Of a stretch of 45,718 nucleotides of DNA, positions 7,855 through 17,215 are shown piece after piece. The position numbers and the translations under genes are program-made. Below the pieces are notes generated by a model, which searched no databases, was not told the origin of the DNA, and saw only the letters and a program-made list of their open reading frames with translations. The stretch's first letter is position 1, and the number at the start of each line of letters is the position of its first letter. The stretch is from an uncultured Akkermansia sp. (GTDB taxonomy: Bacteria; Verrucomicrobiota; Verrucomicrobiia; Verrucomicrobiales; Akkermansiaceae), in NCBI GenBank assembly GCA_947626635.1, contig CANQSY010000005.1:1-45718 (forward strand), written 5' to 3'.

Positions 7855-8335
7855 AATCTATTTGCACGAACATCCGCGCTGGGTCACAGCGCGGTGGCTG
7901 GACAATGTCCGCCTGGTGATGCCCCGGCTTGTTCGAACTTTGCTCGCCGCTCCGCCCGGACCGCAGCACGTCCTCAGCACCCTCGAGTGCGTCGAGATCT
8001 CCGTGGTGGATGATGCCTCCATTGCACGCGTCCACGGCGATTTCCTCCATGATCCCACACCGACGGATGTCATCACGTTCCCTTATGGCGAGATTCTCGT
8101 GAGCTCTGACACGGCAGCACGCTACGCCGCCGCTCACTCCATCCCTCCCACCGAGGAACTCTTTCGTTACATCGTGCATGGTCTCACTCATCTTCATGGC
8201 TATCTCGACGATTGCCCCGAGCGCCGCGATGCGCTTTTCGCCGTCCAGGAGCCAATTGTCGCTGCCTTTTGCCCGTCGGCGGCTTTGCCTCCTCGCGCCT
8301 TTGGCGCGCGAATTCCCCGAAATCGTAAATCCTAA
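7838..8335 (+). CDS. ybeY: Endoribonuclease / rRNA maturation factor YbeY
   Basis: 165 residues (MLPKVEIYLHEHPRW start). Shows the UPF0054 core: VEISVVDDASIARVHGDFLH, PTDVITFPYG and the metal site HGLTHLHGYLDDCPERRDAL. The third metal-ligand position of the canonical H-x3-H-x5-H motif appears to be Asp rather than His, a substitution I recall from other phyla, so not necessarily inactivating. YbeY acts in 16S rRNA 3'-end processing and ribosome quality control. An alternative in-frame ATG at 7799 lies inside tadA. The last 15 or so residues (PPRAFGARIPRNRKS) and the stop codon are encoded by an inverted copy of the dispersed repeat, so the natural C-terminus has probably been replaced. Confidence 0.88.
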   Translation: MLPKVEIYLHEHPRWVTARWLDNVRLVMPRLVRTLLAAPPGPQHVLSTLECVEISVVDDASIARVHGDFLHDPTPTDVITFPYGEILVSSDTAARYAAAHSIPPTEELFRYIVHGLTHLHGYLDDCPERRDALFAVQEPIVAAFCPSAALPPRAFGARIPRNRKS

Positions 8336-8346
8336 ATAACCAACGA
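8291..8346 (-). repeat. Inverted dispersed repeat copy forming the 3' end of ybeY
   Basis: The reverse complement reads ATTTAGGATTTACGATTTC, then GAATTCGCGCGCCAAAGGCG, matching block A of the 4259 copy in opposite orientation. It overlaps the last codons and the stop codon of ybeY. Confidence 0.65.
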
Positions 8347-8471
8347 CTTATTCTGCATGATGCGCCGTTAATACTTATTGAAGGTGTTTCTTCTTGGGAG
8401 GGATGTGCGAGGGGAGCGTTCGAAAAAACGCTTGCTAAATGGCGACGCACCTGCTACCATCTGCGCGACTT

Positions 8472-8545
8472 GCTCCGGTAGCTCAGTTGGATAGAGCACG
8501 AGCCTTCTAAGCTTGGGGTCCCGCGTTCGAATCGCGGCCGGAGTG
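8472..8545 (+). tRNA. tRNA-Arg(TCT)
   Basis: Full cloverleaf: acceptor GCTCCGG/CCGGAGT with a first-pair G:U wobble, D arm GCTC...GAGC, anticodon arm CGAGC-CTTCTAA-GCTTG with anticodon TCT at 8506-8508, and T arm CCGCG-TTCGAAT-CGCGG. Discriminator G; CCA is not encoded. Confidence 0.95.
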
Positions 8546-8598
8546 TGGGGCAGGGAGGGGCCCTGCTCAACGAGATTCATCAAGGTTATCAGGGAGCC

Positions 8599-9861
8599 AT
8601 GCAACAACGCGACTACAATGTGCGATGGGGTGCTTTCTGGAGTCTGGTCATCATTCAGTCGATGAACTCACTGAATGAGAAGGGGGTGCAATTCTTGCTC
8701 ATTGCGTTGGGTATATGGTTGGGCGCTGCCATGCAGTACCCCCTTTCTATCTTGATTGTACTGCCTTTCGTGTTGTTTTCGCCATTGGGCGGATGGTGGG
8801 CGGATCGCTATTGTCGGACTCGTTTGTTGCAGCAGATGGTGCTGCTTCAGGTGGTGGCTCTTGTCGGGATGACTCTCGGACTCTTTTTGCATCACTTACC
8901 TGTCGCCGTCGGGAGTTTCACCGTGTTCTGCGTGCAAGCCATGTTTTTTAGTCCCGCCAAAAAGGGACTTGTGAAGGATATGGTCGGCACACAACATATC
9001 GGCTTTGCGAGCGGAATCCTGGAGATCAGCTCAATGCTCATGCTTTTGGTGGGCCAGATTTCCGCGCTGGGCATCGTCTATGCTCTTTTGGCGCGCTGGG
9101 GCGAAAAGGCAGGCTGGGAAGCGGCAGCGTGGCCGTGCGCTGTGTGTACCGTGGCGGCAGTCGGTGTGTTTATCCTGAGTCTTACGCTCCCCAGGTACAA
9201 GCCGGAAGGGAAGAAGCCTTTTCACTGGAGTCTGCTCTGGGAGCATTTTTCGCAGCTGAGACTGCTCTGGAATGACCGAGTGCTTCGTTTCAGCGAGGTA
9301 GGTATCGGGTATTTCTGGCTTATCGCCGGAGCCATGATGCTGATTGCTCTCCAAATGGCGCAGGATGCTCAGGGCACACCGGAGCAGGGGGCTCATTTCA
9401 TGCAGACGCTCGGTCAGCAGCGCGACTCCGCCATGCTCATCGCATGGATCAGCGGTGGCTCGGTGCTCGGTGGGGCGCTTGCCTCCGTCCTTTGCCGCAA
9501 GCGCATTGATACGCGACTCACCATGGTAGGCGGATACGGCATGGCCCTCTCTTGTTTCGCTCTCGTTTTCCTGCCGTACGGAACGTTCCTCTTCTATGCC
9601 GCTCTCATGGGCGCCGGTTTTTGTGCGGCCGGTTATCTTGTTCCCCTCAACGCCTTGCTTCAGGACCACGCCGACGACGACAAACGCGGTGATGTGATAG
9701 CTGCGGGAAATCTCGTGGATTGCGCCTTGGGTATGGGGGCTGTCATCATGCAGGGCTGCATGCGCGCGGCCGGACTAACTCCTCAGTGGCAATGCGCTGT
9801 TTTGGCACTGACCTCTGCGCTCGTAACACTTTACCTACGGCGCGCCATTCGCCGGGGTTGA
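8599..9861 (+). CDS. MFS transporter, LplT-like (lysophospholipid transporter family)
   Basis: 420 residues, about 11-12 hydrophobic segments. Family signs: GGWWADRYCRTRLL (MFS signature between helices 2 and 3) and FFSPAKKGLVKDMVG with ASGILEISSM, which resemble the SPAKYG and ANGxxE motifs of LplT-like lysophospholipid flippases. The start is the ATG at 8599 behind CAGGGAG; the longer frame would run back into tRNA-Arg. Likely imports lysophospholipids or related lipids across the inner membrane, but the substrate is inferred. It is a stand-alone protein, not fused to an acyltransferase or acyl-ACP synthetase as some relatives are. Convergent with the DUF721 gene. Confidence 0.75.
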   Translation: MQQRDYNVRWGAFWSLVIIQSMNSLNEKGVQFLLIALGIWLGAAMQYPLSILIVLPFVLFSPLGGWWADRYCRTRLLQQMVLLQVVALVGMTLGLFLHHLPVAVGSFTVFCVQAMFFSPAKKGLVKDMVGTQHIGFASGILEISSMLMLLVGQISALGIVYALLARWGEKAGWEAAAWPCAVCTVAAVGVFILSLTLPRYKPEGKKPFHWSLLWEHFSQLRLLWNDRVLRFSEVGIGYFWLIAGAMMLIALQMAQDAQGTPEQGAHFMQTLGQQRDSAMLIAWISGGSVLGGALASVLCRKRIDTRLTMVGGYGMALSCFALVFLPYGTFLFYAALMGAGFCAAGYLVPLNALLQDHADDDKRGDVIAAGNLVDCALGMGAVIMQGCMRAAGLTPQWQCAVLALTSALVTLYLRRAIRRG

Positions 9862-9897
9862 GGCGTGGGCAAGGTCGTCCCGGCAGTCTCTCCTTCC

Positions 9898-10416
9898 TTA
9901 ACTGTGCGTGATGCGCACTTTTTGGACAGCTCCCTCGCCGAGGGTCTGGTTAAGGGAGTTGATGAGACGTCCTCGTTGTCTCTGCAGTTCAAATCGCACG
10001 GCCGGGTGAGAAGTGCGGATGAGAGCGGTCCCCCGGGAGAGGGCGACAAGTTGCGCCTGCGTTGCTAAAAAGTCCCCTACAGCATCGGTCCACGCTTTTT
10101 GCAGCAGTTCCTGCGTAAAGTCCTCTTCTTCTACCCCCAAATCGACCTCCGCTAAGAGGGACTGTATGCTGCGCACTCCGTTGCCGGTGGACGGGAGAGG
10201 AAGATCGCCGTAGAAGTCGGCAATGGTTTGACGGTGTTCCCCCTCGGTACGCGTCCGCCGCGGTACGGGGCGAAGCGACCCATCCGGGTAGAGCTGCATA
10301 CTGAATGATTTTCCAACGGATGGAGGAGTCTGCCTCTGCAGCTGGACGGAGCGCCTTCCTGATGCAGTGACTTTTTTTGTGCTTCGTAGGCCCGACTTTT
10401 TTGGTTCGCGCTTCAC
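9898..10416 (-). CDS. DUF721 / DciA-like protein
   Basis: 172 residues from a GTG start. The N-terminal 95 residues are basic, low in complexity and probably disordered. The C-terminal 80 residues match DUF721: LLQKAWTDAVGDFLATQAQL, GTALIRTSHPAVRFELQRQR, and NQTLGEGAVQKVRITHS (the usual W-x4-G, hydrophobic strand and L-N-x-x-L-G-x-x-x-V-x-x-I-R pattern). The family includes DciA, the ancestral bacterial loader/activator of the replicative helicase DnaB. The domain is C-terminal here, as in several DciA subgroups. Helicase loading is inferred from family only. Confidence 0.75.
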   Translation of the reverse strand: MKREPKKSGLRSTKKVTASGRRSVQLQRQTPPSVGKSFSMQLYPDGSLRPVPRRTRTEGEHRQTIADFYGDLPLPSTGNGVRSIQSLLAEVDLGVEEEDFTQELLQKAWTDAVGDFLATQAQLVALSRGTALIRTSHPAVRFELQRQRGRLINSLNQTLGEGAVQKVRITHS

Positions 10417-10437
10417 CTTATGCGTATCGTTTTATGC

Positions 10438-10476
10438 AAAAAAAGAACTGTGATTTCCGCGTCGCTTCCATCACAG
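10438..10476 (-). terminator. Rho-independent terminator of the ferredoxin gene
   Basis: On the minus strand CTGTGAT (10476-10470) pairs with ATCACAG (10454-10448), 7 bp with a 15-base loop, followed by TTC and a run of seven T (10444-10438). It lies 31 bases after the ferredoxin stop and before the DUF721 gene. Confidence 0.7.
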
Positions 10477-10507
10477 CTCCCTTTATGTACCGGCGCATGT
10501 AGCGCCA

Positions 10508-10741
10508 TCACTCGCCGTCGTCTCCGATGGCTTGCACGGGGCAGCCCTCCATGGCCTCGGTGCACTTGGCGACCTCGTCATCCGTGGTCGGCTGCTTACA
10601 GACATAGGACACGCCTTCGTCATCATCGCGCACAAAGAAATCGGGGGCGGTTTCCCGGCAAAGGTCGCAATCGATGCAATTGCTGTCGACATAGAACTTA
10701 CCGGGTACGTTTTTCTTGTTTTTATCGTCGATATCTGCCAT
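10508..10741 (-). CDS. [4Fe-4S] ferredoxin
   Basis: 77-residue acidic electron carrier. Cluster ligands are CIDCDLC (Cys22, 25, 28) and the distant CPVQAI (Cys67), i.e. a mono-cluster ferredoxin; two extra Cys (48 and 60) could form the disulfide known in similar single-cluster ferredoxins. The N-terminus MADIDDKNKKNVPGKFYVD is typical of this group. It would serve low-potential electron transfer in anaerobic metabolism. Monocistronic: terminator downstream and divergent lnt upstream. Confidence 0.88.
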   Translation of the reverse strand: MADIDDKNKKNVPGKFYVDSNCIDCDLCRETAPDFFVRDDDEGVSYVCKQPTTDDEVAKCTEAMEGCPVQAIGDDGE

Positions 10742-10847
10742 AATGTGTAGAGGTTTTTTGTAACCCGGCGTCTATTGTTCCCGATTTTTTTGATGAATGC
10801 AATCCTTTTTTTGTTGCATGATAGGAAAAAACAGGGGAAAATGGGGC

Positions 10848-12779
10848 ATGCCCAGCACCACCCAAACGGCGCCGTTAAGCTCTGCAAGCCGGCAAACACA
10901 GACCTCATCTCGGCGAACCTGGTGGATGGAAACGGTTGGAGCCTTGGGCAGTGGCGTTCTGATGGCTTTTGCTTTTCCACCGTATGATTGGGGGAATCTG
11001 GTATGGGTGGCGCTGCTGCCGTTGCTCACGATATTGTGGCGCGGCGAGAAGAGTCGTAAGCGGCTTTTTGCGCTGGGGTGGCTCTATGGGATGGGGTGGT
11101 ACGGTGTGAGTTTTTGGTGGATTCATGAGGTGGGATATGTCTTTCAGATCCCTCAGCCCTTGTTTCTCGCCATTGCTTTTTTCCCGCTCATGGCGCTCTA
11201 TTCCTGCCTACCCGGTCTATGGGCGTTGGGTGCCGGCTGGTTTCTCCGACCGCGATTGGAAAACGCCCCCCGGCTCCAAACAGACGCTCCTCGAGATGCA
11301 GTGAAACGCGAGTGGGATTCCTGGGCGACGCGCGACCTTCTCTCAACTGTCCGCAGCGCTGTCGGGTGTGGCGCTCTTTGGGTCTGCATCGAGTGGCTGC
11401 GCGCCCAGGGCACGTTGGGCTTCAGCTGGAATAGTCTCGGTATGGCCCTCTTCGATGGTCTTTCTTTCGTGCAATGGGCTGAGTTCGTCGGCACGTCGGC
11501 TCTCTCGTTCATTCCGGTCTTCATGTCCGTGATTCTCTGGGGGGCTTTTCGACGCACGGTAATGTATTTCAGGGGAGCGGGCTCGGGATGCCGTCCGTGG
11601 GACTTTTACGGGGCGGTGGTCATCCTCTTCGGTCTCTTTGTGGGGGGACTGGTTCTCTCCAAGGAGAATTCAGCCTCCGTCATGTTGCGACGTGAGAACG
11701 TGATGCCCCTGCCGGTCCTCGCGGTGCAAATCAATAAGGATCAGTCTGAACACATTGAGGAGATGCGATCCCCGTACAGACATGAGGCGGCTGTCGCCCA
11801 ATACCACGCTTATCTCAACGCCACGGTCCAGGCCTACACTGAGATTGCTCGCAACACGATGCTGCACGCGCAGGAAAACGAAGACTTCGGTCTCACGTTG
11901 CAGCTGCCGGTCTGGGTCGTGTGGCCTGAGAGCGCACTACCGTATCCCTTCGTGCGCTCAGAAACAACGGGGCAGTTGTTGCCGCAATACATGGGACCGG
12001 CGACCGCTCCTTTGTTGGGTGAGGAAGGGCTGCCGTTGGCACGCAAGCGAGTGGGCGAATTAGGTGCGCCCGGTCTTGTGCTTCTCACCGGCGGAGATGA
12101 ATTGCTGCTGCGACAAGAAGGGAATCAAGCTCTCATCGCAGGAATGCTTAACTCTCTCATTTGCGTACCCGATGGAATGCAAAGCATCGTTTCTGCATCG
12201 AAACAGCACCTCATGCCCTTTGGTGAGTACATACCCCTTGCTCAAGATATTGAATGGATCGGTAAGTTGTATTCTCAGATTACCGGGACCCAGGTCGGCG
12301 ACGGTATCCGACCCGGCAAAGGAGGAGAACCTATCCTTATTCCCGTGCCCGGCACCGATCTCAGCGTGGGGGTCATCCCCGCCATCTGCTATGAAGACAC
12401 TGTCGGCAACCTCCTCCGCCGCTTTGTTCGACGAGGACCACAGATCATCGTCAATGTGACGAACGATGCATGGTTTCGCGATTCATCCTGCGGAATCCAG
12501 CAAGCGCGAGCTGCCGCTTTCCGATGCATTGAGCTACGTCGTCCTATGGTACGCGCTGCCAACAAGGGGGTCTGTTGTGCTATCGCACCAAATGGCGCTG
12601 CAGTGCACGCCCTGACGAAGGCTGATGGCTCTCCCCATCTCTCCGGATTCTCCTACGCTGTTCTTCCCCTTGATACCCACGCCGGCATGACGCTTTACGC
12701 ACTCATGGGCGATTGGGCCGTCGCCCTCTCTCTCCTCATTTGTGCGCTCCTTAGCCGTTTCCGTCGTTCCACGACATAG
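10848..12779 (+). CDS. lnt: Apolipoprotein N-acyltransferase
   Basis: 643 residues from the ATG at 10848 (an in-frame ATG at 10797 would add 17 residues). Multi-pass N-terminal membrane domain starting VGALGSGVLMAFAFPPYDWG, then a periplasmic nitrilase-like domain with the three catalytic elements: Glu in WPESALPYP, Lys in SKQHLMPFGEYIP, and Cys in ICYED, plus IVNVTNDAWFRDSSCGIQQA. A last membrane helix lies near the C-terminus. It adds the third acyl chain to lipoproteins in the inner membrane, consistent with the lipoproteins encoded in this window. It is longer than the usual ~510 residues because of insertions in the membrane and periplasmic parts. Confidence 0.93.
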   Translation: MPSTTQTAPLSSASRQTQTSSRRTWWMETVGALGSGVLMAFAFPPYDWGNLVWVALLPLLTILWRGEKSRKRLFALGWLYGMGWYGVSFWWIHEVGYVFQIPQPLFLAIAFFPLMALYSCLPGLWALGAGWFLRPRLENAPRLQTDAPRDAVKREWDSWATRDLLSTVRSAVGCGALWVCIEWLRAQGTLGFSWNSLGMALFDGLSFVQWAEFVGTSALSFIPVFMSVILWGAFRRTVMYFRGAGSGCRPWDFYGAVVILFGLFVGGLVLSKENSASVMLRRENVMPLPVLAVQINKDQSEHIEEMRSPYRHEAAVAQYHAYLNATVQAYTEIARNTMLHAQENEDFGLTLQLPVWVVWPESALPYPFVRSETTGQLLPQYMGPATAPLLGEEGLPLARKRVGELGAPGLVLLTGGDELLLRQEGNQALIAGMLNSLICVPDGMQSIVSASKQHLMPFGEYIPLAQDIEWIGKLYSQITGTQVGDGIRPGKGGEPILIPVPGTDLSVGVIPAICYEDTVGNLLRRFVRRGPQIIVNVTNDAWFRDSSCGIQQARAAAFRCIELRRPMVRAANKGVCCAIAPNGAAVHALTKADGSPHLSGFSYAVLPLDTHAGMTLYALMGDWAVALSLLICALLSRFRRSTT

Positions 12780-12874
12780 TTTCTTCCCTCTATTTCGGTT
12801 TCCGAACCTGTTCGATCCGCCGCTTCACCGATAGAAGTTACAAACGGGTGAAAGCCACGGAGGTGGAAATGAAA

Positions 12875-12957
12875 TACGCACGAGAGGACTCGAACCTCCA
12901 CGGGGATAACCCACCAGACCCTAAAACTGGCGCGTCTACCAATTTCGCCACGTGCGC
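12875..12957 (-). tRNA. tRNA-Leu(TAG)
   Basis: On the minus strand: acceptor GCGCACG/CGTGCGT (first pair G:U), D arm with GGCGAAATTGGTAGACGC, anticodon arm CCAGT-TTTAGGG-TCTGG with anticodon TAG, long variable arm GTGGGTTATCCCCGT, and T arm GAGG-TTCGAGTC-CTC. The pair closing the anticodon loop is T:T, a mismatch. Discriminator A; CCA is not encoded. Confidence 0.93.
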
Positions 12958-13124
12958 AAGTTAACGAGGGGCATTGAACCATAAAAGAGGCATAAGTGCA
13001 AGCTCAAAGAGAAAATTCCATGAGTACGGCGGTCCTCCAGCAATCGAGGAGGTTCAAGGAGAAAAGGAGACGCCTCGAAATACTCTGAATATCAAATCAT
13101 ATCCTTCGAAAGGTTGGAAAAGAC

Positions 13125-13153
13125 TGGAAAATGCGACTCTTTTATGGTAGAAT
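13125..13153 (+). promoter_or_regulatory. Promoter of ilvD with extended -10
   Basis: TGGAAA (13125-13130), 17 bases, TAGAAT (13148-13153) preceded by TGG (extended -10). The -10 ends only 9 bases before the ilvD ATG, implying a leaderless or almost leaderless mRNA. Confidence 0.5.
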
Positions 13154-13162
13154 AACGGCGCT

Positions 13163-14833
13163 ATGTTATCGGATCGAACGAAAGCCGGATTGGAGCGCGC
13201 GCCGCACAGAAGTTTGATGAGGGCTACAGGAATGACGGATGAGGATATTAAGAAGCCTTTTATTGCTATATGCAATTCATTTAATGAAGTCATACCGGGA
13301 CACGTCCACCTCAACAAGGTCGCGGAACTGATCAAGGAGGAGGTGCGAAAAGCGGGAGGAACACCGATTGAGTTCAACCTGATCGGCGTATGCGATGGCA
13401 TCGCTATGGCCCATCAGGGGATGAAATTTTCATTAGCCAGTCGTGAACTGATTGCCGACAGCGTGGAGACCATGCTCTCCGCTCATGCGTTTGATGCATG
13501 CATCTGCATCCCGAACTGCGACAAAATCGTTCCCGGTATGCTTATGGGCGCCATTCGCTGCAACATACCGACCATCTTCTGCTCCGGCGGTCCGATGGCT
13601 GTGGGGAAGGGGAGACATGGCGAAGATTTGGATCTCAACAGCGTTTTTGAAGCCGTCGCGGCCTGCGCCGCGGGTAAGATCTCGGAAGATGAGCTGCACG
13701 ATGTGGAATGTCATGCATGTCCCGGTGCAGGTTCCTGCTCCGGCATGTTCACGGCGAACTCTATGAACTGCCTCTGCGAGGTGCTGGGCATTGCGCTGCC
13801 GGGAAACGGCACCATCGGCGCCACCTCGGAAGAACGCAAGGAGCTCTGGAGAGCAGCCGCCCGGCGTGCCGTTGAGATGGCCAAACAGGGCGGCCCCTTG
13901 CCACGTGACCTCGTCACCCAGGACAGCATTGACAACGTCTTCGCCTGCGACATGGCAATGGGGGGGTCAACCAACACCGTGCTGCACACCCTCGCCTTCG
14001 CCAACGAGGCGGGTCTCAACTACGATTTGCAACGTATCGACCAGATTTCCAGACGTACGCCGAATATTTGCAAGGTGGCGCCGAGCTCTCGCTATCATAT
14101 GCACGACGTGCTGCGCGCCGGCGGCGTCATGACTATCCTTGCCGAACTCAACCACATCCCCGGAGCGTTGCACACCGACACTCCAACCGTGTCCGGCAAA
14201 ACCCTCGGCGAGCAGATGAGCGGTCTCTCCACCAAAGATCCCGCTGTCATCCGCACCGTGGACAACGCCTACTCGAAGGACGGTGGGCTGGCCGTGCTCT
14301 TCGGCAATTTGGCGGAGCAGGGGGGCATCGTGAAAAAGGCAGGGGTGCTGCCCGAGATGATGGTACACCGGGGTCCGGCCGTTATCTTCGAGAGTCAGGA
14401 AGAGGCCTGCGCCGGCATTTTGGCGGACAAGGTGAAACCCGGCGATGTCGTCGTCATCCGCAACGAGGGTCCCAAGGGCGGTCCCGGCATGCAGGAAATG
14501 CTCGCTCCGACCAGCTACATCATGGGCAAAGGTCTCGGTAATTCTGTCGCCCTCATCACAGATGGTCGCTTTTCCGGCGCCACCCACGGTGCCTGCATCG
14601 GTCACGTCTCTCCGGAAGCGGCGGAGGGTGGTCTCATCGGCCTGCTCAAGGATGGCGACATCATCTCCATCGACATCCCGGCGCGTACGCTATCGGCAGA
14701 GCTCAGCGACGAGGAAATTGCTGAACGCCGTAAAAATTGGAAACCCACCATGCAGGAGATTCCGAGCCGCTGGTTGAAGAGATACCGCAAGCTGGCAATG
14801 AACGCGAGCAAGGGAGCTGTTCTGGAAGCCTGA
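13163..14833 (+). CDS. ilvD: Dihydroxy-acid dehydratase
   Basis: 556 residues, normal length. Catalyses the dehydration of 2,3-dihydroxy-isovalerate or -methylvalerate to the 2-keto acids in valine/isoleucine (and CoA/leucine precursor) synthesis, using an Fe-S cluster and Mg2+. Cluster Cys residues are visible in GVCDGIAM (Cys77), [11 protein letters not shown] (Cys119) and [18 protein letters not shown]. Also visible: [15 protein letters not shown] and the C-terminal [20 protein letters not shown]. The start is supported by an extended -10 just upstream. Other ilv genes are absent here, so the gene stands alone, followed 13 bases later by a transporter gene. Confidence 0.96.
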   Translation: MLSDRTKAGLERAPHRSLMRATGMTDEDIKKPFIAICNSFNEVIPGHVHLNKVAELIKEEVRKAGGTPIEFNLIGVCDGIAMAHQGMKFSLASRELIADSVETMLSAHAFDACICIPNCDKIVPGMLMGAIRCNIPTIFCSGGPMAVGKGRHGEDLDLNSVFEAVAACAAGKISEDELHDVECHACPGAGSCSGMFTANSMNCLCEVLGIALPGNGTIGATSEERKELWRAAARRAVEMAKQGGPLPRDLVTQDSIDNVFACDMAMGGSTNTVLHTLAFANEAGLNYDLQRIDQISRRTPNICKVAPSSRYHMHDVLRAGGVMTILAELNHIPGALHTDTPTVSGKTLGEQMSGLSTKDPAVIRTVDNAYSKDGGLAVLFGNLAEQGGIVKKAGVLPEMMVHRGPAVIFESQEEACAGILADKVKPGDVVVIRNEGPKGGPGMQEMLAPTSYIMGKGLGNSVALITDGRFSGATHGACIGHVSPEAAEGGLIGLLKDGDIISIDIPARTLSAELSDEEIAERRKNWKPTMQEIPSRWLKRYRKLAMNASKGAVLEA

Positions 14834-14846
14834 CCATCATCTAACC

Positions 14847-16331
14847 ATGAGCGAAACGACAGAGACAACGACGGCGAGCCGCAACCCACTGGTGCGCTAT
14901 TTTTCCGAGTTCGGGGTGCTGAAGGAGTGCGGCGTCAATTTCTGGCTGACGAATTTCATCCAATTCTTTGACGGACTGGCGTATTTCACGATCATCATTG
15001 TGTTTGCCCTGTTCCTGAAGGACTACTGCGGATTCCGAGATGCGGATGCGCCGTACTGGGTGGGGATGTACACATTGTTTCTCTCCTTGTTTGTCTTTGC
15101 GGTAGGGACGATATGCGACATCATTGGCTTGAAGCGCACCTACCTGGTAGGTTTCAGCATGCTCATCTCCGGCAGGCTTGTCCTGGGACTAGGTTCCGAC
15201 TTCGGCATGCGTATCCTGGATCTGTCGCAGGATCATTCTCGCTACATCGTCATAGCCGGCATCGCCATCATGAGTTTCGGCTCCGCTTTCATGAGCCCGT
15301 GCATCTCGACGTCTATCCGACGTTTCACCACCCTGCGCGCGCGCCCGACCGGTTTTAACTTCTACTACCTTTTCATGAATATCGGCGCTCTTCTGGCGGG
15401 CGTTGCTATCGTGGACCCGATACGCAGGTGGCTTCCCGGACCGGAAGGTTTGCAAATGGTGGTGAATTTTGGCACGTGTTGCGAGATTATCGCTTTCACG
15501 TTCACACGCTTCATCAACGAGAATTTTTATGCCGTCCCGGAGGAGAAGGTTACCACCTCGAAGGCCTCTTCGCGCCGTCCGCTTCAACTGATCGGTGAAG
15601 TGATTCGTGAGCGGCCCTTCCAGAAATTGCTCGTCTTCCTTGTTCTCACGCTGGGAGTTCGTCTCGTCTTCACGCTCCAGTTCATGATCATGCCGCAGTA
15701 CTACACACGTACCATCGGGGATGACTTCCAGCTCGGGTTCATGAACTCACTCAATCCCTTCATCATCATTACCGGACTCATCGTCATCATCCCCGTGCTC
15801 AAGTACTTCTCCACAGTCAAGCTCATGATCTGGGGTATGTCCATCTCGGCTCTCTCACTCATTCTTATGGCGATTCCTCCGGAGTGCTATTTCATTTTCC
15901 CGGGTATCGACACGGTGAGCCAGGCGTACTTTGTCGCTATCTTCTTACAGATCGTCATCTTCGCGTTCGGCGAGCTCCTTTTCAGCCCTCGCTTCACCGA
16001 ATACGTCGCGCGCGTGGCTCCCAAGGACAAGGTGGCTTCTTACATGTCGCTGGCCGGTCTCCCCATGTTCATCGCCAAACCGGTGAACGGCGTGGTGGGC
16101 GGACTCTTGGTGTCCTATATGTGCTATGATGGCATTGCCGCCAAGATCGACACCGGGCACGTGAGCTTCTGGTGCTCGCCGGAGTTCATGTGGACCATTT
16201 ATCTCATCATGGCGGTTATTTCTCCGCTGGCCATCATCCTGACCAAGGGTATGTTCGTCTCCGATCATCCGGAGGAGGACGCCCCCACGGAGGAAAGCGA
16301 CAACTCTGAACCACTCCCGCAGGAAGCATAA
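14847..16331 (+). CDS. POT/PTR-like MFS transporter
   Basis: 494 residues, about 12 hydrophobic segments. It resembles proton-dependent oligopeptide transporters: an initial FIQFFDGLAYFTIIIVFALF helix, GTICDIIGLKRTYLVGF (MFS loop 2-3), ARPTGFNFYYLFMNIGALLA (cf. the FYxxINIG PTR signature in helix 5) and GELLFSPRFTEYVARVAP late in the protein. The charged ExxERFxYY motif of classical peptide transporters is not present in helix 1, so the substrate may differ. It lies 13 bases after ilvD and 15 before the ankyrin gene, suggesting one transcript. Confidence 0.65.
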   Translation: MSETTETTTASRNPLVRYFSEFGVLKECGVNFWLTNFIQFFDGLAYFTIIIVFALFLKDYCGFRDADAPYWVGMYTLFLSLFVFAVGTICDIIGLKRTYLVGFSMLISGRLVLGLGSDFGMRILDLSQDHSRYIVIAGIAIMSFGSAFMSPCISTSIRRFTTLRARPTGFNFYYLFMNIGALLAGVAIVDPIRRWLPGPEGLQMVVNFGTCCEIIAFTFTRFINENFYAVPEEKVTTSKASSRRPLQLIGEVIRERPFQKLLVFLVLTLGVRLVFTLQFMIMPQYYTRTIGDDFQLGFMNSLNPFIIITGLIVIIPVLKYFSTVKLMIWGMSISALSLILMAIPPECYFIFPGIDTVSQAYFVAIFLQIVIFAFGELLFSPRFTEYVARVAPKDKVASYMSLAGLPMFIAKPVNGVVGGLLVSYMCYDGIAAKIDTGHVSFWCSPEFMWTIYLIMAVISPLAIILTKGMFVSDHPEEDAPTEESDNSEPLPQEA

Positions 16332-16346
16332 GCAACAGCAGTTTTT

Positions 16347-17183
16347 ATGGATACGCATACGAAAGAAGGAAACGAGGAAAAGGCTGTCCACACCGACTCT
16401 TCCGCATACGTTGAGCCGGGGGAGCATAGGCAAGACGAGAGCGAAAAGAGGGTCATCCACTGGGGACCGATCATCACGGATATGCTCATCCTGATGGGAG
16501 TGATGGGAGTGCTCGGTTTCCTGAGCAACCTCGTTATGGTTGCCTTTGAGACCACAACTCCCACGGATTCTCTCGTTTCACTTATCCGCAAGGAGGATGT
16601 CAAGAACGGACAGGACGCGCCCTACGCGCGCGAACTTGAGAACGTGTTGAAGCAGAATCCCGATTTCATCAACACGCGCGACAATACAGGACGCACCCCG
16701 CTCATGTGGACCGTGTATGTGAACTATAACGATCCTGCCGAAACGCAAAAAAAAGACGGCAAACGTCTCTTTTACCTGAACTCCCTATTGAGCACTCCCG
16801 GCATACAAGTGAATGAACGGGACAATGATGGTTTCACGGCTCTCCATTGGGCTGCCTGGAGCGGAATGCCTGCCTGTGTGGAGCGTCTTGTACAAGCTGG
16901 CGTGGACATCGATGCCACGGAAAACTCCGGCTACACACCGCTCATGCTCGCAGCTATGCGCGGTAATGCTGAAACGGTACAGACTCTCCTGCGTCTCGGA
17001 GCTGACCCCGCGCGCATGCGCCACAATGGCGACACAGCGACGAGCCTCGCCAAAACTCATGCGGAAGCTTACCACAAACGTTCTTCTTTCGTCTACACCC
17101 TCCTTTATTCGGAGCATCGCGACAACGCCTACAAAAAGGTCTGCAAGGTGCTTGACGGAGCAGGGGCAGGGGTGGTAAAGTGA
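16347..17183 (+). CDS. Membrane-anchored ankyrin-repeat protein
   Basis: 278 residues: a charged N-terminus (about 40 residues), one membrane helix (ITDMLILMGVMGVLGFLSNL and following), then ankyrin repeats seen as NTRDNTGRTPLMWTVYVN, NERDNDGFTALHWAAWSGMP and DATENSGYTPLMLAAMRGNA, then GADPARMRHNGDTATSLAKT. The repeats probably face the periplasm, since the short N-terminus lacks a cleavable signal. Ankyrin repeats bind proteins; the partner is unknown. Last gene of the probable ilvD-transporter-ankyrin run and convergent with tlyA (33-base gap, no terminator seen). Confidence 0.85.
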   Translation: MDTHTKEGNEEKAVHTDSSAYVEPGEHRQDESEKRVIHWGPIITDMLILMGVMGVLGFLSNLVMVAFETTTPTDSLVSLIRKEDVKNGQDAPYARELENVLKQNPDFINTRDNTGRTPLMWTVYVNYNDPAETQKKDGKRLFYLNSLLSTPGIQVNERDNDGFTALHWAAWSGMPACVERLVQAGVDIDATENSGYTPLMLAAMRGNAETVQTLLRLGADPARMRHNGDTATSLAKTHAEAYHKRSSFVYTLLYSEHRDNAYKKVCKVLDGAGAGVVK

Positions 17184-17215
17184 AGTTTTTCCCTGCCTTC
17201 TTTGGGGATAATTCC

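Noticed and set aside
8545..8598. Upstream start for the LplT-like gene
   Set aside because: It would begin at the last base of tRNA-Arg; the ATG at 8599 has a good AGGGAG site and fits the first membrane helix.
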